Origin: Gossypium raimondii
Lineage: Eukaryota; Streptophyta; Magnoliopsida; Malvales; Malvaceae
DNA: 64,000 bases
NCBI RefSeq assembly: GCF_025698545.1
Contig: NC_068569.1
Coordinates: 11,470,001-11,534,000 of the forward strand
Reading direction: 5' to 3'
The stretch's first letter is position 1; every line of letters begins with the position of its first letter. A program made the translations under genes and the position numbers. The notes under the pieces are model-generated. The model was not told where the DNA came from. It did not search any database and was given only the letters and a program-made list of their open reading frames with translations. This document shows, piece by piece, positions 24,302 through 35,059 of this stretch.

Positions 24302-26465
24302 ATGGCCACCACTGGAAACAAGAACATCAATGCTAAATTAGTCGGTTTCTCTCTCTCTCTCTCTAAACCCTCTTTTTGCTTTCAGGAGTAGTTTCTTTTT
24401 CTTTTTAAAGTTAATACTAGTATTTTTTGCTCTGGTTCTTTCTTAGATGCTGAATTCTAATCTGGGTCTTGATGAATTGTGGATCATACTTGATTTTTAT
24501 GTGAATTGTGATATGGGTTTGGCTTATTTTTGCAAAATACTGTTTTGATTTTGGTTTTTTCAGAGCCGATCAAATCCCATGCAAGGGTCAATTGTTTGTC
24601 CTTTTGATCTGTATCTATGCTTCTGATTTAGATTGGTTTAGTTTAGCAAGCACGAAAACTTAGTACATATCTTCTCAAATCTGCAATTTAGGTTTTGTTA
24701 AGATTTTGACTGTGTCTGACTTTCGAGGATATGCTTATTTTTGCCTAATTTCTTTGGGATTAACTGTTTTTCAGATTATATATGTCTGTTTCTATATGCA
24801 TGTATGATGTAAATGGTTCATATTTTCATATGCGATGATGCATCCAAACATGTCGAGAATTTGAGTACCAAATTATATATCCGAAAGTTAAATTACGTCT
24901 TTTGTTTGAACTTTGAAGTGGTGTTTTTTTTATTATATATTAGCTATTAATGTGCATTTTATTCTTCAGGTTCTACTTGGGGATGTTGGAGCTGGAAAGT
25001 CTAGTCTTGTTTTGCGCTTCGTTAAAGGGCAATTTGTTGAATTTCAGGTCGGTGCTGTTATGGATTGTTGCGAGTTAGAACCTTATTAATTAAAAATTCA
25101 GTTGGGAGTATTAGCTTGATAATTTGTCTTATAATGATGTAGGAATCAACCATAGGTGCAGCTTTTTTCTCCCAAACATTGGCTGTGAATGATGCAACTG
25201 TGAAGTTTGAGATTTGGGATACAGCTGGTCAAGAGAGGTACCATAGCTTGGCACCAATGTATTACAGAGGAGCTGCGGCTGCTATCATTGTGTATGATAT
25301 TACAAATCAAGTAAGTTTCTGATGCCTAACCAATGTCTTCTCTGTTTGTTTTTGTCTTTTACACACTAAGCTACGTATTGCTCTAATCGTGACACTGGGA
25401 GCTGAAGCACGTAGTTGAGGTCACACTTAGTTAAATTCCATAAACATTTATGGTCTCAAGGCATGCTTTCTTGGAATCTATTTTAATGGTGTTTCCAACA
25501 TCAAGTTTTACTTGGGTTATGTTCAGTTGACGTCTCAATCAAAGATTACTTGTTGAATATTTTGTTTGTCGAATATTAGTAGAGATGTGGGATGACATAT
25601 GGTGTCCGAAAGATTTGTAATGGCATTCATCGTATCTTGCAGGCATCATTTGAGAGAGCCAAAAAATGGGTCCAAGAACTTCAAGCACAAGGTATCATTA
25701 TCTATTCCTTGAAGGCATCATTGTTGATTATCAATGGACCTTGTTTATTGTTGTTATTTTTTTTATCCTCATGACATGTTAATTTAAGTGGCCAAGTAAT
25801 TTATTTCTAATTTTTAATGTTGAATTTAGTCTTTTTGTTTTCCTCTGAAGGCAATCCTGGTATGGTAATGGCACTTGCTGGGAACAAAGTTGATTTACTA
25901 GATGCAAGGAAGGTGGCAGCAGAGGCAAGTTATCAGTTCTTACTACATATCTCTTTACCTCAAAATATAAACATAATATTACTGTTAATTGGTAATTCTG
26001 AGCATGATTTTGAGGGTAGAATGACTTTTAGGATAATTATAATTTTGATTTTTTGACATTTCAAAACAACTCTTTCTCCATTTGAGATGGTAAACGTTCT
26101 AATGGATTCATTGTTCAATTTTGTTTCGGCTTCAATGCACATGCTTGTCAATTTGACTTCTTATTCTCATTGGCGACTCAGGAAGCACAAACTTATGCTC
26201 AGGAGAATGGTCTTTTCTTCAAGGAAACATCTGCAAAGACAGCATCCAATGTCAATGAGATTTTCTACGAAATAGGTGTTCTATTTGTTTCTTTGTTAAG
26301 TTTCCAATGAGAATGCTGTATTTCTTTTACAAACTGGCATTTGACTGATTTTTATTTCATGCAGCCAAAAGATTACCTCGAGTGCAGCCAGCACAAAATC
26401 CTGCTGGAATGGTTCTCATGGATAGACCTGCAGAACGGAGTGCTAGTGCCACTTGTTGCTCTTAG
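24302..26465 (+). CDS. RABF2: Rab5-type small GTPase (RABF2 / RHA1-ARA7-like)
   Basis: Small GTPase of the plant Rab5 group, acting in vacuolar and endosomal trafficking at the prevacuolar compartment. Seven exons: 24302-24340, 24970-25047, 25143-25310, 25643-25691, 25851-25924, 26182-26275 and 26365-26465; 200 aa, the family length. Motifs: P-loop GDVGAGKS (17-24), effector-loop TIGAAF (42-47), WDTAGQE (64-70, with catalytic Q69), NKVD (123-126), TSAK (152-155), and C-terminal Cys-Cys-Ser (198-200) for geranylgeranylation, so this is a conventional Rab5 and not the N-myristoylated ARA6/RABF1 type. Introns 1-4 and 6 are GT-AG; intron 5 begins GC (GAG|GCAAGT) and ends CTCAG. No shift of the junction restores a GT donor while keeping EEAQTYAQE in frame. 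Choice between RHA1 and ARA7 orthology cannot be made here. Confidence 0.93.
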
Positions 26466-27651
26466 GCATTGGACGGTTTCCTTCCTGTATCTTCTAAGTA
26501 GCTTACGAATACTTCTGCGGTCGAAGTTTTATCTTCCATACTTTGCCATGTTTATGTGCTATTCATTATGGGTTGTACATGGATGCTTGTTATCTAGACC
26601 TGATGATATCTACCAGTCAATTGTGTTAATGATTGATTATTCTTGTATATTAAAGTTCGATAATGGTATTATGTTTCACTTCCATGGTTACAACCTAAAT
26701 GTTCAAATAAAATGCCATTCCCTCTATCAAAATGGTTGCTCGGGTAGGGTTCATTATCAGCAGTCTGTATTGCTTGATCACAAGATGCTGAATTCTCAGC
26801 TTGTTAGTGTTAAGGGGGTGTTTGGTTTGAGAAATTTTAAAGTTTTGGTGGTAATCTTAAAATTTGAAACTAAAGAATCACATTCTCATCTTTGGATTTC
26901 AAAGAAGGTAATCACATTACCAATAGTACAAAGATTTTTCCTAGAATACTCATTTTACGACAAAAGGGTGAATTCTTGTGACAGTTCTAATTTAACGGTT
27001 GGAGGTTATTTTTCTTCACTTACTATTTTTTCGTAGTTTAAAGTTCTTCTTTCCCTATACTCATGGTGCTAACGTGCTAAATAATTTTATATTTTGATGA
27101 TATCCGAAATAGTGGGTTTTTGGCTCATTCGTTTTGCATTTAGTGAAGGATGCTATCACATCTGCTGTCTGTTTTTGTTATAGTGTAGCTGGTGCTAGCC
27201 ATGCTTTAGGAGTTGCAGAAGCTTCAACATGCTAAAGCCTAAACTTTCCTCCCAATTAATACAAAGCATTATAAATCACTCCTTCAGTTGATTGTTTTGT
27301 TCGATCAATGCTGTCTCAATTATAACGTAGGCATGCGTTAAAAGATTTAAAGCTTGACCAGTTTATATCTGTTCTAAGACATTATGATGATTCGTTAGGC
27401 CTAGTTTTGAGTATTAAAAGTTGGTACGTTATATATAATCATATATTCGAAAGTTTAGCTGTTGCCAGAACTAAATAATTGCAGTTTCCAAAAAAATATT
27501 TGATTAAATGAAACAGTATATTCAGTTGGGATCCATTTACAACAATTCCATCTCCAACTCCAAAAATTCAAATCAGACAATTTTCTTGGTACTTAAGTTC
27601 TTTTATACATTGCACAAGTGGGAAAAATACACAAAGAAGAACGACTGAACA
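26466..27651. other. Convergent intergenic region between Rab5 and TLC genes
   Basis: It contains the 3' UTRs of two genes pointing at each other. A ggggtgtttggtttgag segment near 26815 resembles a transposon end, but no matching inverted end was found. A long frame entering this region from the Rab intron is a shadow. Confidence 0.5.
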
Positions 27652-30251
27652 TTAATTTTCACTGTCTAATTCCTTTGTCCATGATCGCCTCTTCGCTAAA
27701 GTCTTCGCTAGACCTTTAATGATCTTCCCGAACCACATCAAGTTCAAGATGCCTAATGCAGACGGCACACCAAAAACCAAGACGAAACCAAAGGCATGCA
27801 TCTTGATCACCTACTGAGTCACTCAAAGTTAGAACAGGTACTTACCAAAATACTTGCAGGAAAGCAATGAGTGAACAGTTTGCATTTCGGCCATGGAATT
27901 TCTAAGGAGTTAGGGTGTACATGACCAGTCAACAATAATAATAGCAACTTATAGAATATACTCAGAAGTGGGTGAATTTCATGTTGAAAAGGAGACAGTC
28001 ATGAAACTTGGAACTCATCAATCACTAAGTAATCAAATAGCACCTTGCAAACACCCTCTTTGGCTGAAAATATTAGTTAATTACAGCAACAAAAATATTT
28101 AATTGAAGCTTAAAAACCAGGGAGGTGAAATTACCTGATCATAATGTAGGTACACATGGTAGAACATGTAGCCAAACAGAAGAACTCTCGCAATCTGCGA
28201 TCCAGAACCTACTTCAGTTTATAGAAAAGGTTAAAGTTCAAGGTACTTCTAAAAATGAAGAACATCAACAAAAGAAAATCAAAACCAAGGAGCTTCTGCG
28301 ATCTATATGCAACATCATCAAAGAAGCTTATAACTTAAGAAGAAACTCCAGCCAGCTCGTTTTGATGGCCATTCATGTCTAATCAATCATCTATTTTATG
28401 ACACATACTTTTGTGGGGTGAAATTTAACAATGCGTGTTAATTTATAATGGAAACTTCAGAAGAGTTGAGCTTACCAGCCAGCCAATAAAGATGACAACA
28501 CCATTAATTAGATATGCAGTGGACCTTTTCATACCAGCTGTATCAAGATACCTTCAACCACAGAAACATTAGATGGTTTAAAATGAAAGTTTCGGCAAAC
28601 AATCCTAATTGCATAGAACTTACCATCTCAAATGGATCTCTGGGGTTGTCACCTCAGATATAAGAACCATGTATGTATACAGCTGAGCTTCTCCAGTAAA
28701 CATTGAATATGCCACTGCAGTTCCAGAAAGGAGGTGATGGATGACCTGCAAAAGATGATAAGGTTACCAGTTAAAAATATTCAACTCTATCCACCGTAAG
28801 TCAAAGTTATTCCAATAATTTAACTGAACTGAATTGAATCCTCTGACCTAGAAGCATAACAACCCTATGCTAGCATGCTTTCTGTTGCATTTTTAGTTAC
28901 TGAACCAAATAGATTTGTCATAAGTTGAATTGTGTGAGGAAACAACACAGTTTTTAAAGATACAGTTTAAAAGGATATTGGAGCTTGTCATTCAAATTCT
29001 AAGGGTCAGTAGCAACAGTTGGATAGTTACTTTTGTTCCTTACAACAGTAACAAGATAGACAAATAAATAAAGTGTATGCCAGAGTGCATTTCGAGTAGA
29101 AAATATACGAACATATTCTATTCCACCTAAAGCGGGATATTGCCATAAAGTCATAGCAAGATCTGAGAAGAAGTATCCAAGAGAAACCTGCAAAATATAA
29201 CAAATATTTTAGAAGTCCTAGGATTTATGACCAAAGTTGGAATTCAATATCCGATAAAAGGGTCAAAGGAGCTGCTAAGAACTACAAAGGACGATAATGA
29301 CTTCAATCCAAAAGGAGAAAATGATTAAAAAGAAAACTTGTTCAAAGAAACAAAATCAGTTTTAAGACTAATGAATGAGCTGAAAACACAGAGGCATTAA
29401 AAGGCATATATAGGGCATAGTGTTACTGTGATGCCTCATTAAATAAGGATAGAAAAGAACATGGTTCCAAGTTCACAGTTGAGAATCTATACCCAACAGA
29501 TAATTTGCCCACAAGATACATGGTTGGACAACTTAAAGATCATATAAGAAGGTTAGAACATACCCCTAATCCAAAAGTAGAGAGTTGTGAGCTCCGGAAG
29601 ACCATAAGACCCGTAAGATGTGGGTCAGAAAAGAGGTCTGACCAGAAAACGAAGTACAATGACAAAGCAGAAACAAAAATGGCATGAGTTGTAGAGATGC
29701 CACTGCCAAAAATATGTGAATAACCAATGAGAGAATGAACATGATTACAGAACCAAAAAAAAGAGAAGGAAAAAACTAGAGCATGCGCTACACTAACCGA
29801 TTGTTCCAATCTACTCGTTGAATTTTAGTAAGACTAGGGTAAGTCTTGATGTAAAAGCTGCTGATTAAGTCAGTCAGATCATAGACCTAAGGGATGAGGG
29901 AACATGTAAACAGAATTTCAATAGAATCCAAGGGAAAAGCAGCCATGTAATTACATAAAAACATCAAATCAGATATGAGTTAATTTAAAATATGTAAAAT
30001 TCATTCCTGCAAGATTCATTAAAGGGTATAAGGAAACATCCTGCCATAGGATTCAATGATCCTGAATTAAAAAGTTAAAACATATTGACAAGGGGAAAGA
30101 TTCAGCATACCACTTTGCAAGCAAGAATGCCACCGAGGATGGAAGTATAAGGAGCGAAAGGATCAGCTAATAAGTAGTTCTTAACCAACATCTGAGCCTG
30201 ATTTTTGTAAGACTTTATTGCCATAGTTGTCTGTTTAGGCACTGCTGCCAT
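27652..30251 (-). CDS. TLC-domain membrane protein (At1g31300-like)
   Basis: TRAM/LAG1/CLN8 (TLC) domain protein related to human TLCD4/TMEM56; a multi-pass membrane protein of uncertain biochemical role, possibly lipid sensing or transport. It is distant from ceramide synthases. Eight coding exons on the minus strand: 30251-30111, 29886-29798, 29702-29564, 29187-29113, 28745-28624, 28551-28476, 28194-28135 and 27810-27652; total 286 aa. All introns are GT-AG and phases agree throughout. Conserved features: STTHA (80-84), the TLC-type histidine pair in EYVIHHLLSG (H151, H152), TPEIHLRWYLD, and at least five hydrophobic segments. The basic tail (AKTLAKRRSWTKELDSEN) should be cytosolic. ATG 30251 follows a leader with stops in frame; a second in-frame ATG lies at codon 10. 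Upstream exons, if any, are untranslated. Confidence 0.9.
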
Positions 30252-32228
30252 ATATTACAATCTCAATATCACCTTAGTAGAAAGAGTACCTTCTCCTAGT
30301 TTTGTCCCTCCTCCATTCATCAATTCTATAACAAATACAAAAAATGGCAGTCAAGAAAAGAAAAGCTTCAATCGTGTCAAATTTAGAATAGAAGGTAATA
30401 AAGAAACATGGATATGGAGGAAGTTTCCACATTTTGATGCTACAACCAACCATACGATCTCACAAGCAAACACTAAAAGAGGTGAGTAATCAAAGCAGTT
30501 ACCAACATCCATCTTAATCCAAGAAATATCAGATGTAAAAATATTCTCCATTTACAGATAACTTCAATTCAATCATGTTGAAACAAACAAGAAACCAGCC
30601 AAAACTATGAAAGTTTGATCAAAATGAAGAAAGCAAATAATAAATGTTTGACTAAATACAAAAAACATTTCCATTTCAGAAAAGCAAATGTAAATACAAT
30701 GCAAAAGGCATTAAAATTATAAGAAATCCATGAGGAAAACACAAATAAATTGGCATGAAAAGTAACACAAGGCAATCAAAGGCAATACAATAGAAGGGAA
30801 GAAGCTGAGGAATGTGATAACTGTGGTTACCATAAGCACGTTCTACATATTTGAAGAAGCAACCGTGAGGTTGAAACAAAATGCAGCTGGATGTTTAAAG
30901 GGGAAAAGGAAAAAAATAATTGAAAGAGAAACCTAAAACCAGGGACCAGAAGGGTTCTTGAAGTAAAACCAAGGCCAATCAATGCAATGCCCCAGACCCA
31001 GAAAGGAGAAAACTTTTAAGACAAAAATAAGGAGAAAATGCGAATGGGCACATGACAAACATGGGAAATAAAAAAACGTAAAAAATAAAGACAATAGGAA
31101 ATCAATGCAAAAAAGAAATGGCCATGACATGAAAACAAATGCTTTTCAATTAATGCAAAAAGGAACGAAATAAAAAGAAAGGGAAATCAAATCCAATCAT
31201 AATTTGGATACCAATAACAAAAGTGTAGCACCGACCTTAAAGTTTAATCAATGTTGGGAGAGTACTTTGAATCTCCAACTCCTACCAACAGAATAAATGA
31301 ATGATTTTAATGAATAAAACCAAAATCAAATAAGGTATAATAACAATAATGAAATAAAGTTGATTTCTGGATACTTGGGGTGATGGGATTGAAAGATGAA
31401 TTTTTGGGTGTGTTAGTTTATCCTTTGAAAGATCAAAGCTTGGGGGTGGAGATGAGATGTGATAAAAAAAATGGTAAACGTGTGACACTTGTTTTTCTTT
31501 TTTAGGATTTTGTTGGAAATTGGATTTTACTTTCATAAATTATGATTTCATGTTGGTTCATAAGCGTGTAAATACTAGTGATAAATTTAGCATTGCCATT
31601 GCTATTGGATTTCAAATTTACATTATCATCAAATTTAGGCTTTTATAGAATCTGATTTTTTTTCTGTTTTACAAAAAGAGTTAGTTACTTAAATATTTTT
31701 TAAAATATTAAAATTCAATTCAAAGTTATTGAATATCAATATCTAAAAATATTACATAAAGGAATTGGTTTAATCAAGTTTCCTATGAGTTTGACTTGAG
31801 TTGAAACCAGATCATATAATTGCCTCATTTGTGATAGTGGGTCATGCCCATGATCATGAGGTTAATTTGAAAAAAAAAATGCTGCCTTTAGACAAAAAGT
31901 TTGTCAATCTTCAATGAACTATTAATCATGAGTTTGATTTTTTCATGACCTGTTATTCTTGTTGTATCCAATTTCTCTTGATTGCAAGTATAAATCGTAA
32001 ATAAACCAATCATTTTAGCCCCAAGGCTTCCAACCAGTTTGTACGGCAGTTGGGCAAAGAGCCATTGCAAATGGAATTGAGAGTGTGTAATACGTGGGTT
32101 TGGCAAAGGAAAAAGGAAAATCATATTTAAAATAATAAAATCTCTATAAATTTTGACCCATACTCAAAAACTTGTTTTTATTAATTTGATTCGATTTTGA
32201 TTAGTAAATAAAAAAAATTTAAAGGAAT
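30252..32228. other. Leader and upstream region of the TLC gene
   Basis: It is A-rich on the plus strand (T-rich on the gene strand) to about 31540, consistent with a 5' UTR, possibly with an intron, plus promoter. Short frames show no family resemblance. The last part borders the decayed LINE. Confidence 0.45.
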
Positions 32229-34880
32229 CTAATTTTGACCAACATCAGTCGGTCCAATCCCAGTATTCTCTAGATCCTTGTCTTGTTGTAGCATTCCCTC
32301 AATAGTTGGCGAGGGTTGCTCGAACAGGCGCATCGTTGAACCTATTGTTCTTCCAATATTGGCCATGCGTCCGAACATGATAAAAAAGCACTTGCCATCC
32401 TCTCTTACAAAGAGCTTAAATCTATTGCACTTCAGTGATGTTACTGGCACCTCCATGTTTGTCCCTTAGGAGTTTTATCAGCAATGCATTGTCACTCTCA
32501 GCCACCATTCGACATAAACCCATATTCCAAACTATTTGAAGACCTTCCAACAATGAGCGAGCTTCTGCCTGAAATACCGAAGTAGCTTTTAATCTCTGAG
32601 CATAACCAATAATCCATTCAGCTTTAGAATCTCTTAGTACTCCTCCAATTGCTAAAAACTCTGTGGCATTATTCATGGTAGTATTCGAATTAAGCTTTAT
32701 CCAACCCTCTCTAGGGGGTTGCCACGACTCATACGTAGTCGGAGTCAAGTTTCAGACATCTCAAGTCCGCTAAGGAACGGGCCCATGACAAGCTTGTTGC
32801 TGACAACTCTTTGATGCTATTGTGGCTTCCAGTAAAAACGAATTCATTCCTATTTTTTCTTATAACATCCAGTTAATGATTGAAAATAAAGCGCTCCAGT
32901 TGGCTCCTTTATCACTATTCCACCAATGTTGCTCAGGTTCCAAATCAGCCACTGCTCAACCTACAAAGAGAAGAAGATCTCATTGGACTCATTCGGCATG
33001 ATAGACATCCAAACACTCCTCGGAAAGCTACAATCCTGTAACACGTGGATGTTGGTCTCCATTGCTCCACCATACCACATACAATGGTCATCATCTGCTA
33101 TGTTTCTTCTTAATCTTTTAGCATTTGTGCCCCGGAATGACAAGCCAACGGAATTGTTTTACTCGCTGAGGGATGTCACACTTCCAAATTAAATCCCAGC
33201 CTGCAATTTTCGCTCCCCCATTGGTCCCTGCTACTGCCTTGTACGTATCCGATTCTGAAAAAGCTCCGTGTTGTGACCACCTCCATATAAGGGTGTCCTT
33301 GCCTGCTTCATTCGACGGGGCCACGACAGTCCCCATTTTTTGAATGATTTTCCTTGGTAGGAATGGTCGCAATTTGTGCCACGACCACACCCTAAAGGTT
33401 CAACCATGTCTCTAACATAAGTGTCTTCCCTTAAAGGTTCGTTGCCAATATACCAGTTTTTCAATGGCCCAACACCTCCCAGCCAAGAATCATTCCAAAG
33501 ATTCACCATTTTACCATTCCTTGTAGACCACATAAGCCCAAGGAGAAAATCGTTACAAAGTTTCGCCAAGGATTGCCAGAAATAAGAACAAGAGCTTCTA
33601 TGGATCGAGAGTGGAGCGATGCACATTACATTGTGATCAAGTATTTGAACCCAAAAAGCTTCTCTTTTTGAAATAAGCGAAAAACCAGCCTTCAGTAGCA
33701 GTACTTTATTTTGTTCACGAAGATTTTGAAACCCCAGACCACCATGCTTCAAGGTCAACAACATTTATCCCAACTCACCAAAGTTGGCCTTCTAGTCTCG
33801 GAGATAGATCCTCAAATGAAAGTGCGAACAAGTTTCTCAATCTCATTACAGATTGCCACCAGCATGAGAGTCGAGCTCATATAAGGTAATTAAGGATAGC
33901 GAGTAAGACCACCTTAGCAAGAGTAACTCTTCTTGCTAAGGAGAGTTTCCTAGCATCCCACACGTTGAGCTTCTTCCGAACCTTCTTTACAATAAACTGA
34001 AAAGTACCCGAAATAACCCGGCCATGAAGAAGTGGGCTGCCTAAATACTTTCTGAAGTCATCCACCCTTGCAAACCCTAGCTTCAAGCTAATATCATGGG
34101 ATGTTTTTCAAGAGAACGATTTGAGTTTCAGGAGCACTCAGTTTGTAACCTAAGAAAGCTCAAAACTTTTGCAAACTATCCTTGTAAGTCTGATTTAAAA
34201 AATAAAATAAAATCAATCGCAAAGAATAAGTGTGAGATGCCCAGTCCATGGTGAGAAAGTTTAATAGGCTCCCAAACATTGTTCGTATAACTGTCTATTC
34301 AATTAGGTGTCTCGGTCCATTCGCAACACAAAAAAATATGACAAGAGTGGATCCCTTTGACAGAGTTGAAACAAATGTTTTAGTGACTTCACCATTCCAA
34401 AGGAATTGCATAATGCAAGTCGAGATATAATGCATTATAACCTAAACAAAAGGAAGTGAAATCTCACATCGAAGTGTCCTTAATATGATCCTGTCCAACT
34501 CGATTGTAAGCTTCTCCAAATCCACTTTTATTGGGATCCAACTTTTATCTCCCTTGCAAGTCCGCATTGTATGCATCACCTCCTGCGCTATCACAATATT
34601 GTCAGTTATATGGCACCCAAAAACTTGTTTGATTAGGCCTGATGAGTTTATTCATTATTTGGCCAAGTAAGATTTGTAATAGTTTTCGTGATGATTTTAT
34701 ACAAGACATTCTACAAATTGATTGGGTGAAATTATGCTATGCATTTAGATCGAGTGACTTTAGGCATAAATATCGACAAAATTCGATTGATTTCTCCATC
34801 TATACTATCAGCACTCTGGGAGCTTTGAGGGGGCGGAGTCATATCAAAAAGAGCATTTTGAACTTTTTCTAAAGAGACAA
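32229..34880 (-). mobile_element. 5'-truncated, decayed non-LTR (LINE) retrotransposon
   Basis: Read on the minus strand from 34880, broken frames give the blocks of a plant L1-type ORF2 in correct order: EKVQNALFDM (34840-34870); LSIFMPKV (about 34760-34785); NVLYKIITK (about 34690-34715); NIVIAQEVMHTMR (34560-34605); KVDLEK (about 34525); QRDPLLSYFFVL (about 34324-34360); HLFFAIDFILF (34200-34233); the thumb/connector YLGSPLLHGRVI (about 34000-34050); GGLGFQNLREQNKVLL (33710-33750); a zf-RVT region (33120-33390); and an RNase H domain (32422-32710). The catalytic FADD is FAID at 34212-34223, and the first RNase H acid is Asn (KLNSNTT). Frameshifts and stops are numerous. The endonuclease half is missing. 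No poly-A tail was found at the left (3') limit. It is a pseudogene. Confidence 0.88.
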
Positions 34881-34944
34881 AAATCATAAGTGTCATTGTG
34901 TCTTATTAACTTTTTAAAAAGTTAACATTTGAAGCTTATTCAAC

Positions 34945-35045
34945 CCGAATACCTTTAAATAGAAGGATAAATATGCTTCAATACACTCGAATCCACGTCC
35001 CCTGCATAGGCAACAATGTTGATATCAACCGAGCTAGGACTCAAT
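34945..35045 (-). mobile_element. tRNA-derived SINE
   Basis: On the minus strand an A-box-like tagctcggttgatatc (35036-35021) is followed about 30 bases later by a B-box-like ggattcgagt (34993-34984), then gtattgaagcatatttatcc. This internal RNA polymerase III promoter layout without a cloverleaf is that of a plant tRNA-derived SINE. It sits just upstream of the LINE remnant. Limits are approximate. Confidence 0.7.
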
Positions 35046-35059
35046 TGATCAAAGTGACC

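Noticed and set aside
26815-26900. ggggtgtttggtttgag segment as a Tourist-like transposon end
   Set aside because: No inverted partner end or target duplication could be found downstream.
26341-27036. 231-codon plus-strand frame after the Rab gene
   Set aside because: It starts in the last Rab intron and overlaps the final exon in a different frame; the Rab reading explains that DNA and the remainder resembles no protein.
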